A program made the position numbers and the translations under genes. The notes under the pieces were generated by a model that saw only the letters and a program-made list of their open reading frames with translations, was not told the DNA's origin and did no database searches. DNA of 64,000 nt, from positions 1-64,000 of the forward strand of contig NZ_PDWW01000010.1 of the NCBI RefSeq assembly GCF_010093445.1. The letters are read 5' to 3'. This document shows positions 37,950 to 44,902 of this stretch, one piece after another. Source of the DNA: Pseudoxanthomonas japonensis (GTDB lineage Bacteria; Pseudomonadota; Gammaproteobacteria; Xanthomonadales; Xanthomonadaceae). Position 1 is the stretch's first letter, and every line of letters begins with the position of its first letter.

Positions 37950-39308
37950 TTGAACGCCACTGCCCTGACTTCCCCCGATGACAGCCTCGCGCGGCTCGAA
38001 CGCCTGGAGGCGCTGTCGCAGCGCCTGCTGGAGCGTGCGCGGGCGCATGGCGCCACCCAGGCCGAGGTGAGCTGCAGCGAGGAGACCGGCCTCAACGTCA
38101 ACGTCCGCCTCGGCGACGTGGAGACGGTGGAGTCGACCCGCGACCGCGGCATCGGCGTGACCGTGTACTTCGGCCAGCGCAAGGGCAGCGCCAGCACCGC
38201 CGACCTGCGCGAGGAGAGCCTGGAAGCCACCGTGGCGCAGGCCTGTGCCATCGCGCGCTATACCGAGGACGACGACGCGTCGGGCCTCGCCGATGCCGCC
38301 TTGATGGCGCGCGCGTTTCCCGACCTGGATGTCTGGCATCCGTGGGCGCTCGAGATCGACCACGCCGTGGACCTCGCGCTTGCGTGCGAAGCGGCCGGGC
38401 GCGATGCCGATGCGCGCATCGCGAATTCCGATGGCGCCTCCGTCGGCAGCGGCGAGAGCCTGTCGGTGTATGCCAACTCCCATGGTTTCATCGGCCGCGA
38501 GCGCGACACCCAGCACACGATCGGGTGCGCGCTGATCGCCGGGCAGGGCGACGGCATGCAGCGCGACGGCTGGTACAGCACCGCGCTGTCGCACCGCGAA
38601 CTGGACGACCCGGCCGCTATCGGTCGCAAGGCCGCCGAACGCACGCTGTCGCGCCTGCAGCCACGCTCGCTGGCCACCGGCGAGTATCCGGTGCTGTTCT
38701 CCGCGGAGGTCGCGCGTTCGCTGGTCGGCCACCTGCTCGGTGCGGTCTCCGGTGGCGCGCTGTACCGGAAGGCCAGCTTCCTGCTCGACCACGTGGGCCA
38801 GAGGATCTTCCCGGACTGGTTCGCCATCGAGGAACTGCCGCTGCTGCCGCACGGGCTGCGCTCGTCGGCCTTCGATGCCGAGGGCGTGGCGACGAAGCGC
38901 TCGCACCTCGTCCGCGACGGCGTGCTGGAGCGTTATGTGCTGGGCAGTTATTCCGCGCGCAAGCTGGGATTGCAGACCACCGGCAATGCCGGGGGCGTGT
39001 ACAACCTGCAGGTGAAGGCGAACGCGGGCGGTTTCGATGCGCTGCTGGGTGGCATGCGCACCGGCCTGCTGGTTACGGAGCTGATGGGGCAGGGCGTGAA
39101 CGGCGTGACCGGCGACTACTCGCGCGGCGCGGCCGGCTTCTGGGTGGAGGACGGCGTACTGGCCTACCCGGTGGACGGCATCACTGTCGCTGGCAACCTC
39201 AAGGCCATCTTCGCCGGCATCGAGGCGGTGGGCAGCGACGTGGACCGCCGTTCGCACGTGGGCGTCGGATCGATCCTGGTCGGTCGGATGACGGTCGCGG
39301 GCGAGTAG
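37950..39308 (+). CDS. pmbA: Metalloprotease subunit PmbA (TldE)
   Basis: A 452-residue partner of TldD that lacks its own zinc site, as expected for TldE. Landmarks are [34 protein letters not shown] (about 44-77), the glycine-rich [24 protein letters not shown] (about 267-290), and the end block [21 protein letters not shown] (about 381-401). The TTG start at 37950 has AAGGA eight bases upstream, and no better ATG exists nearby. Both subunits are needed for activity, so co-expression with tldD (35498-36940) is expected despite the intervening divergent gene. Confidence 0.94.
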   Translation: MNATALTSPDDSLARLERLEALSQRLLERARAHGATQAEVSCSEETGLNVNVRLGDVETVESTRDRGIGVTVYFGQRKGSASTADLREESLEATVAQACAIARYTEDDDASGLADAALMARAFPDLDVWHPWALEIDHAVDLALACEAAGRDADARIANSDGASVGSGESLSVYANSHGFIGRERDTQHTIGCALIAGQGDGMQRDGWYSTALSHRELDDPAAIGRKAAERTLSRLQPRSLATGEYPVLFSAEVARSLVGHLLGAVSGGALYRKASFLLDHVGQRIFPDWFAIEELPLLPHGLRSSAFDAEGVATKRSHLVRDGVLERYVLGSYSARKLGLQTTGNAGGVYNLQVKANAGGFDALLGGMRTGLLVTELMGQGVNGVTGDYSRGAAGFWVEDGVLAYPVDGITVAGNLKAIFAGIEAVGSDVDRRSHVGVGSILVGRMTVAGE

Positions 39309-39425
39309 TCGCGACGGCCGTCTGGCCGACGGCAACCCCATTACCCGTTATGCTTGGCGTGCGGAGTACGGCGGGGGAATGCCGTACTCGACCGCCCACC
39401 ACACCACTTTCCGGGGATCCACACG

Positions 39426-39803
39426 ATGAGCGAATTCGACAACGTCACCGCACCGCCGCCGCCGGCTGCCGGCGATGCGCCGCAGGACCAGCGCACCATG
39501 GCGCTGCTGGGGCACCTGCTGGGCATCATCACCGGGCCGATCGGCGCGCTGATCATCTGGCTGGTCAGCAAGGACGATGCGTCGAAGGGCTTCGTCGTCG
39601 ACCAGTCCAAGGAAGCGCTGAACTTCCAGATCACGGTGTTCATCGCGATCGTCATCTCCTGGATCCTGGCCTTCGTGCTGATCGGTCTGCTGCTGATGCC
39701 GCTGGTCGGCATCGCCAACCTCGTGCTGTGCATCATCGCGGGCATCAAGGCCAACAACGGCGAGTCGTACCGCTATCCGTTCGCCCTGCGCCTGATCAAG
39801 TAA
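39426..39803 (+). CDS. DUF4870 family membrane protein, first copy
   Basis: A 125-residue protein with a proline/alanine-rich N terminus (TAPPPPAAGDAPQDQRT) and three hydrophobic segments. The DUF4870 pattern is clear: MALLGHLLGIITGPIGALIIWLV, then the conserved DQSKEALNFQIT (about 60-71) and the C-terminal IIAGIKANNGESYRYPFALRLIK. Related proteins are annotated as Tic20-like; the function is unknown. It ends before a strong terminator and is followed by a second, shorter paralogue, a local duplication. Confidence 0.87.
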   Translation: MSEFDNVTAPPPPAAGDAPQDQRTMALLGHLLGIITGPIGALIIWLVSKDDASKGFVVDQSKEALNFQITVFIAIVISWILAFVLIGLLLMPLVGIANLVLCIIAGIKANNGESYRYPFALRLIK

Positions 39804-39824
39804 GCGATCGCGACGCGCTGCAGG

Positions 39825-39850
39825 AAAGCCCGGCCATGCCGGGCTTTTTT
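39825..39850 (+). terminator. Terminator after the first DUF4870 gene
   Basis: A 10-bp stem AAAGCCCGGC / GCCGGGCTTT with a 3-base loop CAT is followed by TTT (six T residues in all including the stem end). It separates the two DUF4870 paralogues into distinct transcripts. Confidence 0.9.
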
Positions 39851-39966
39851 ATTGTTAGGTGTCAAGCGGAGGACGGGCACCTAGAATCCGGCGGACCAGG
39901 CGCGGCCCTGCCGTTACCGGCGCCGCGACGGGTCCCGCTGTCTGTCCGACTCAACAAGGAACCTGC

Positions 39967-40329
39967 ATGTCCCACTCGAACGTTTCACCGGAAGAACGCA
40001 CCGCGGCCCTGATCACCTATCTGCTCACGGCTTTCCTCGGCATCATCGGCGCAGTGATCGGCTGGGCGGTATTCAAGGACAAGGGTGCGTTCGCGAAGGA
40101 CCAGACCACCGAAGCGCTCAACTGGGCCATCTCGCTGACGCTGGCCTTCATCGCGCTGTGGGTGGTCGTGTTCGTGCTGGCCATGGTCTCGCCCAAGCTG
40201 GCGATCGTGGGCACGCTGCTCTATATGGTGCTGGCCCTGGCCGGCTTCATCCTGTCGATCATCGCGGCCATCAAGGCCAACGGCGGAACCGCCTTCCGTT
40301 TCCCCTTCGCACTGCGACTGGTCAAGTAA
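39967..40329 (+). CDS. DUF4870 family membrane protein, second copy
   Basis: A 120-residue paralogue of the protein at 39426-39803. It shares the ERTAALITYLLTAFLGIIGAVIGW start, the DQTTEALNWAISL motif (about 45-57) and the ending IIAAIKANGGTAFRFPFALRLVK. It lacks the proline-rich N-terminal extension of the first copy. AAGGAACC lies upstream of the ATG at 39967. Between the two genes are a terminator and about 115 bases, so each probably has its own promoter. Function unknown. Confidence 0.87.
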   Translation: MSHSNVSPEERTAALITYLLTAFLGIIGAVIGWAVFKDKGAFAKDQTTEALNWAISLTLAFIALWVVVFVLAMVSPKLAIVGTLLYMVLALAGFILSIIAAIKANGGTAFRFPFALRLVK

Positions 40330-40350
40330 GCGCTCACCGCGCGCAACGAG

Positions 40351-40375
40351 AAAGCCCGGCAACGCCGGGCTTTTT
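40351..40375. terminator. Bidirectional terminator between DUF4870 and ispA
   Basis: The stem AAAGCCCGGC / GCCGGGCTTT with loop AAC is followed by T residues on the + strand. On the minus strand it is followed by CTCG, so it mainly serves the + strand. It is nearly identical to the terminator at 39825-39850, which fits duplication of the whole gene-plus-terminator unit. Confidence 0.85.
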
Positions 40376-40386
40376 CATGGCTTCGT

Positions 40387-41265
40387 TCAATGCATGCGGT
40401 GGATGGCGAGGTCGCCGAGCGCACGCAGTGCGTCGGCGCGGCCATCGTAGGGCGCCAGGGCCTGGCGCATGAGGGCGTCGAGCTCCGCGAGCTTCGCCTT
40501 TGCGCCGTCCATGCCGAGCAGGGCGGGGTAGGTCGACTTGGCCTGCGCCACGTCCTTGCCGGCCGTCTTGCCGAGTTGCGCGGAGCTCGCCTCGATGTCG
40601 AGGATGTCGTCGCGTACCTGGAACGCCAGTCCCAGCGCGTCCGCAAAGCCGTCCAGCCGCGTCAGTGTGGCCGCATCGGCGCCGCCGGCGAGCGCGCCCA
40701 TGCGCACTGCGGCCCGGATCAGCGCGCCGGTCTTCAGCGCATGCATCCGCTGCAGGTCGTCCAGCGACTGCTGCGACCCGGTGGCGTCGATGTCGAGGGC
40801 CTGACCGCCGCACATGCCGGCCGCGCCCGACGCCTGCGCCAGCGTCGCCAGCCAGTCCACGCGCAGCGTCGCGGTGGCATCGGCCGTGGCCAACCGTTCG
40901 AACGCGAGCGTCTGCAGCGCGTCGCCGGCCAGGATGGCGGTGGCTTCATCGAAGGCGATGTGCACGGTGGGTTTGCCGCGGCGCAGGTCGTCGTCGTCCA
41001 TCGCCGGCAGGTCGTCGTGTACCAGCGAATAGGCGTGGATCAGCTCGACCGCGATGGCGGGCGCATGCAGTGCGGTTTCGTCCGCCTGCAGCAGCGTGCC
41101 GCTGGCGTAGACCAGCAGGGCGCGCATGCGCTTGCCGCCGCCGAGCACGGCATGGCGCATGGCGGCATGCAGGCGCTGCGGCGCCGCCCCTGCGGGTGGC
41201 AGGGCCTGGTCCAGGTGGTCTTCCAGCGCGTTCGCCCAGGTGGCGAAGCGGGGATCAGCGGCCAT
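40387..41265 (-). CDS. ispA: Farnesyl diphosphate synthase
   Basis: A 292-residue prenyltransferase that condenses isopentenyl diphosphate with dimethylallyl and geranyl diphosphate to give farnesyl diphosphate. The first aspartate-rich motif is in [20 protein letters not shown] (about 80-99), with the two-residue insertion typical of bacterial FPP synthase. The second, VRDDILD, is at about 218-224. [10 protein letters not shown] and GGQALDI are also present. The start overlaps the end of xseB by 11 bases. In many bacteria dxs follows; here transcription ends at the hairpin 12 bases beyond. Confidence 0.95.
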   Translation of the reverse strand: MAADPRFATWANALEDHLDQALPPAGAAPQRLHAAMRHAVLGGGKRMRALLVYASGTLLQADETALHAPAIAVELIHAYSLVHDDLPAMDDDDLRRGKPTVHIAFDEATAILAGDALQTLAFERLATADATATLRVDWLATLAQASGAAGMCGGQALDIDATGSQQSLDDLQRMHALKTGALIRAAVRMGALAGGADAATLTRLDGFADALGLAFQVRDDILDIEASSAQLGKTAGKDVAQAKSTYPALLGMDGAKAKLAELDALMRQALAPYDGRADALRALGDLAIHRMH

Positions 41266-41515
41266 CGGGCGCGGGAGCGAAGGGTTCGCCGCTCTCGGGC
41301 TGCCCGGGGTCGGTGAGCAGGCGCACGCGCAGTTCGGCCTGTTCGAGGGCCGCCTGGCATTGCCGGTACAGGCCCACGCCGCGCTCGTAGGCGGCCAGCG
41401 AAGCTTCCAGGGTCAGGTCGCCGTGTTCCATCTTCTCGACCAGTTGCTCGAGTTCGTCCAGCGACTGTTCGAAATGGGCGACGGGCGAGGCGTCGGCGGG
41501 GGTCTTCTTTGCCAT
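41255..41515 (-). CDS. xseB: Exodeoxyribonuclease VII small subunit
   Basis: An 86-residue helical protein that forms the small subunit of exonuclease VII together with XseA, which is encoded elsewhere. The signature [35 protein letters not shown] (about 15-49) is typical. The stop lies inside the ispA gene (11-base overlap), so the two are coupled. tilS lies 49 bases upstream. The C-terminal tail after residue 70 is proline-rich and not conserved. Confidence 0.94.
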   Translation of the reverse strand: MAKKTPADASPVAHFEQSLDELEQLVEKMEHGDLTLEASLAAYERGVGLYRQCQAALEQAELRVRLLTDPGQPESGEPFAPAPDGR

Positions 41516-41564
41516 GCGGCAAGTGTGGGGATCGTCCGCGGCAAGGTCAAACCCGGCACCTGTT

Positions 41565-42866
41565 TCAGCCGCGCCGCCACGTCAGGCGGCGGCCGGCCGT
41601 GCGCAGCCAGGCATCGCAGTCGGCCGACAGGACCAGGTCGCCGGCGGCCCACAGCGCGTCGCCCCGCCACAGCAGGGGCAGCTGGCGTCGCTCCCATGGC
41701 GGAATGCCAAGCGACTGCAACACGTCCTTCAACGCATGCCGGTGCGCGCGGCCGGGTAGGGCGATCCGCTCGCCGCCGCGCCGCGCCGTCAGACGCAGGG
41801 GCACGTCGAATGGCGCGCCCTGATCCTCCAGGCTGACGATGCCGCCATCGGGGAGCGCGAGCGGCGCCGCGCCGTCCCAATCGACCTGCCAGTCGGCCGG
41901 CAGCGCCGGGCGCCGGCGCTCGGCATGCAGCAGGCCTCGCCAGCGCCGCACGACCGCGCCATGCCAGGCGAACTCGGCGTGTGCGTCCGCCCGCGCGTCG
42001 AGGAGGTGTGCGTCGATCCGGACCACCCCTTCGGCAGGCAGCGGAGGCAGTGACAGACCATCGATCCAGTGTCGCAGCGCACGTGCACGCGCGGCGGCGC
42101 CCGCATCGCGCAAGGCCTCGACCTGCAAGGCGGCAGGATCGGCGGTGGCCGCGCGGGCGAGCAGGTCGCGATCCTGTCGTGCGAGCAACCCGGCCGCGTC
42201 CGCATTCAGCGCGGCGCTGCGTGCCAAGGCGGCATCCGCGTGCGGCCAGCGTGCCCGCAACAGCGGCAGCACCTCGTGGCGCAGGAAATTGCGGTCGAAG
42301 GCGGTGCCCGCGTTGCTGGGATCCTCGATCCACGACAGCGACGCTGCACGCGCGTACGACTCCAGTGTGGAGCGTGGCGTGTCCAGCAACGGGCGCCAAA
42401 GCCACCCGGTGCCGAAGGCACGACACGGGCGCATGGCGGCCAGGCCCTCGGGACCGGACGCTCGCAGTGCGCGCAGAAGGAACGTCTCCGCCTGGTCGTC
42501 GCGGTGATGGGCGAGCGCGATGATGTCGCCCGCCTGCATGGCCTCCTTGAAGGCCGCATGGCGTGCGCGCCGTGCGGCGGCTTCCACGCCATCGCCGGCC
42601 GCCATGTCCACGCGCATGCGGTGCACCTGCAGCGGCACCTCCAGCGACAAACACTGCGCTTCGCAATGCGCGGCCCAGGCCTCGGCATCCGGTTGCAGTC
42701 CGTGGTGCACGTGGATCGCGTGAAGTCCCTGTCTGCGCACGGCCGGGTCTTGTGCCAGCCGGTGCAGCAGCACCGTCGAATCCAGACCGCCGCTGAAGGC
42801 CACCCACACGCGTCCTGCCGCGGGCGGCGGCGGAAGGACGAGCGACGGGGCATCGGGATGAGGCAT
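41565..42866 (-). CDS. tilS: tRNA(Ile)-lysidine synthase
   Basis: A 433-residue enzyme that converts cytidine 34 of the AUA-reading tRNA-Ile to lysidine, which is essential for decoding AUA. The PP-loop S25-G-G-L-D-S30 is exact, [14 protein letters not shown] and [18 protein letters not shown] follow, and the C-terminal TilS domain contains [39 protein letters not shown]. The length is standard for gammaproteobacteria. It is the first gene of a tilS-xseB-ispA unit; accA, often its neighbour, lies 6 kb away here. Confidence 0.95.
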   Translation of the reverse strand: MPHPDAPSLVLPPPPAAGRVWVAFSGGLDSTVLLHRLAQDPAVRRQGLHAIHVHHGLQPDAEAWAAHCEAQCLSLEVPLQVHRMRVDMAAGDGVEAAARRARHAAFKEAMQAGDIIALAHHRDDQAETFLLRALRASGPEGLAAMRPCRAFGTGWLWRPLLDTPRSTLESYARAASLSWIEDPSNAGTAFDRNFLRHEVLPLLRARWPHADAALARSAALNADAAGLLARQDRDLLARAATADPAALQVEALRDAGAAARARALRHWIDGLSLPPLPAEGVVRIDAHLLDARADAHAEFAWHGAVVRRWRGLLHAERRRPALPADWQVDWDGAAPLALPDGGIVSLEDQGAPFDVPLRLTARRGGERIALPGRAHRHALKDVLQSLGIPPWERRQLPLLWRGDALWAAGDLVLSADCDAWLRTAGRRLTWRRG

Positions 42867-42997
42867 GCGCGCATGCTAGCGGCGGGCGCGCCGATATGCA
42901 GCCGGTCAGGGCAACACGGCATGGACGGCGTCTGTGCCGGCACGGGATGACGCTGTCGTTGACGCGACAGCGGCGATCGCGCCGCGCAGGCGACCGC

Positions 42998-43186
42998 CTA
43001 CTGCACGCGCTGCAGGATCACGACAACGGCGGCTATCCAGCAGGCCGATACGAACATCCCGAGCACCAAGTGCTGGCTGGCGCCGTTGCGGTGGAAGCGC
43101 CACCGGTTCACCCCCATCACGGCGGCAAGGGACAGGACGAACAGGGCCGCCGGCAGGCACCACCAGGGCAGCGAAAGCAGGTTCAT
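42998..43186 (-). CDS. Small two-helix membrane protein, hypothetical
   Basis: A 62-residue protein with two hydrophobic helices (about 7-24 and 40-60) joined by a basic loop (NRWRFHRNGASQ). The start at 43186 has GGGAG seven bases upstream and removes an implausible hydrophilic extension that would otherwise run through the FNR-type site to 43267. I do not recognise a family. It is divergent from the S26 peptidase gene, and the FNR-type box lies 68 bases upstream. Confidence 0.65.
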   Translation of the reverse strand: MNLLSLPWWCLPAALFVLSLAAVMGVNRWRFHRNGASQHLVLGMFVSACWIAAVVVILQRVQ

Positions 43187-43253
43187 GTCGTCTCCCGGCA
43201 TCGCGGCGGAGCAGGCCGCGACGGCAGGATCGCGCCGTTCCGCCGCATCCGCG

Positions 43254-43267
43254 TTGATTGCGATCAA
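43254..43267. promoter_or_regulatory. Perfect FNR/Anr-type box
   Basis: TTGAT-TGCG-ATCAA matches the FNR/Anr consensus (TTGAT, four bases, ATCAA) at all ten defined positions. It lies between two divergent genes, 68 bases upstream of the small membrane protein start and 81 bases upstream of the S26 peptidase start. Clear -10/-35 hexamers at FNR-typical spacing were not identified, so which gene is controlled is open. Confidence 0.5.
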
Positions 43268-43348
43268 GGGAATGTCCTGGCAGGAAAGGTGCGGAACAGG
43301 CGGATCTGCGGCACGCTGGCCGTCACCTCATGGCTGTCAAGATGAAAC

Positions 43349-43900
43349 ATGTCCCGCCTACGTCGCTCCATCGTCCGCCTTCTCATGGCGTCGATCGTCC
43401 TCATTCCTGCCGCTTCGCTGGCGATGTACGCCTTCAATCCGTTCGGCGCGCGTTCGCTGGACCCACGCCAGCGCATCCTGGGACATGGCCTGTACCGCGT
43501 GCCCTCGTCCAGCATGCTGCCGGGCATCGTGCCGGAGCAGGTCCTGCTGACCCGTGCGGGCTATTACACGAAGCATGCACCGCGGCGCGGCGACGTGGTC
43601 ACGCTGTTCGTGCCCGAGCACGAAGGCCAGGTGTGGTTGCAGCGCATCGTCGGCCTGCCGGGCGAAACGCTGGGCATCGTCGATGGCAGGGTGCATATCG
43701 ACGGCGTCGCGCTGGATGAGCCGTATGTCGCCGCCGGGAACGTCAGCATGGATCATTCGCTGAACTTCCCACCGACCCGTGTGCCGGCAGGGCACTACTT
43801 CATGATGGGCGACAACCGCGACAACAGCATGGACAGCCGCTTCCAGCCGATGACGAAGCGCGAGGACATCACCGGCAAGGTCGTCGCCCGGTTGTTCTGA
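43349..43900 (+). CDS. Signal peptidase I-like protein (S26) lacking the catalytic lysine
   Basis: A 183-residue membrane-anchored protein of the S26 (LepB) family. One membrane segment (about 7-28) precedes the domain. The nucleophile region VPSSSMLPG places Ser55 correctly, and the box E motif GDNRDNSMDSR (154-164) is exact. In box D, LepB reads IKR-VGLPGD, where the lysine is the general base. Here the text is WLQRIVGLPGE, so Gln98 (codon CAG, 43640-43642) replaces it. The protein is also far shorter than LepB (about 260-320 residues). It may be inactive, use another base, or be a regulatory homologue. The 3' end faces the TPR gene seven bases away. Confidence 0.85.
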   Translation: MSRLRRSIVRLLMASIVLIPAASLAMYAFNPFGARSLDPRQRILGHGLYRVPSSSMLPGIVPEQVLLTRAGYYTKHAPRRGDVVTLFVPEHEGQVWLQRIVGLPGETLGIVDGRVHIDGVALDEPYVAAGNVSMDHSLNFPPTRVPAGHYFMMGDNRDNSMDSRFQPMTKREDITGKVVARLF

Positions 43901-43906
43901 CCCGGC

Positions 43907-44659
43907 CTAGTCCTGCGGCAACGTAGCCAGCTCCCGCTTGGCCACCTCGATCCAGTCGCGCTGCTCGCGCTGGTAGTAGCGCGGCGCGGCGTCGGAGCGG
44001 TCGAGGATTTCCTGGAACACGCGGCGCGCGCGGGCATGCTCGCCCTGGCGCTTCAACAGCAGGCCGTAGCGGGCGCGTGCTTCCTCACCCGGGTAGCCCT
44101 GCACCACGGCTTCGTATTCGTGCAGGGCGGCTGCCGCGTCGGCAGTGTCCTCGACCGCGCGTGCGTACAGCAGGTGGCCATCGGCGGAGCGGAAACCGGG
44201 GTTCGCGGCGATCAGCGCGTCCAGCGTGGCGCGTGCCTTCGCCGATTCGCCCAGACCGAATTGCGCTTTCGCCAGTCCCAGCATCAGGTCGGGATCGGTC
44301 GCATACAGCCCCTTCAATGCCTGATCGTAGAGCTCCGACGCGTGCGCGTAGTCGCCGCTGCGCAGGCTCTCCTCGGCCAGGCGTCGGCGATTCTCGGGCG
44401 TATCGGCCGCCTTCAGCAGTTTGGCGGCATCGCGGCGATCACGGTCGGGGTCGATCCGGTTGCGCATGTTGCGCACCGTACGGCGCGCCGACGGACTGTT
44501 GCGCAGTTCCGGCAGGACCTCGGCGATGAAGTAGACGATTGCCGAGAGGAACGGGAACACCAGCAGGATGAAGACCCAGTACAGCGGACGTCCGGTACGC
44601 ACCACGTGCACGCAGCAGGCGATCTGCACGGCGTAGGTCAGCAACAGGAGTGGGCTCAT
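43907..44659 (-). CDS. Membrane-anchored TPR protein
   Basis: A 250-residue protein with two hydrophobic segments near the N terminus (about 3-18 and 24-46) in the style of a PLDc_N/phospholipase D-type membrane anchor, then a charged linker (RRTVRNMRNRIDPDRDRRDAAKL) and at least three TPR-like helical pairs (about 92-215). Such proteins scaffold complexes at the inner membrane face; the partner is unknown. The start at 44659 puts the membrane segment at the N terminus. It is divergent from the di-heme oxidoreductase gene, with a long inverted repeat in between. Confidence 0.8.
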   Translation of the reverse strand: MSPLLLLTYAVQIACCVHVVRTGRPLYWVFILLVFPFLSAIVYFIAEVLPELRNSPSARRTVRNMRNRIDPDRDRRDAAKLLKAADTPENRRRLAEESLRSGDYAHASELYDQALKGLYATDPDLMLGLAKAQFGLGESAKARATLDALIAANPGFRSADGHLLYARAVEDTADAAAALHEYEAVVQGYPGEEARARYGLLLKRQGEHARARRVFQEILDRSDAAPRYYQREQRDWIEVAKRELATLPQD

Positions 44660-44706
44660 GCGGGAGTGGTGTGCCGGCGGAGGAGGGCCAAGCATCCGTC
44701 ATCCGC

Positions 44707-44776
44707 GTGACCGGCGCCAGCGCGGGGCGAGGTCGGTATGCGCGTGCGCCGCGCTGCGTTGTGCGGCGCCGGTCAC
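44707..44776. repeat. Compound inverted repeat between divergent genes
   Basis: A perfect 12-bp outer stem GTGACCGGCGCC (44707-44718) / GGCGCCGGTCAC (44765-44776) encloses a perfect inner stem AGCGCGG (44719-44725) / CCGCGCT (44749-44755). The two are contiguous on the left and separated by nine unpaired bases on the right. It lies 47 bases upstream of the TPR gene and 126 upstream of the lipoprotein gene. Neither gene ends here, so it is not a terminator. It may be a structured leader or a decayed mobile repeat. Confidence 0.6.
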
Positions 44777-44902
44777 AGCCGCATGGTCGACCGCTCTGCG
44801 ACGATGCCACGTCCTGCCATCGGATGGCGCATGGTCCGCTTCGGGGAAAGAAGCGGGCGTGCTGCCGGCGTTCCCCACGCGTCCCCACGGAGTCGGTACC
44901 CG

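Noticed and set aside
43187-43267. Longer start for the small membrane protein
   Set aside because: It would run over the FNR-type box and lacks a ribosome binding site; the start at 43186 has GGGAG.
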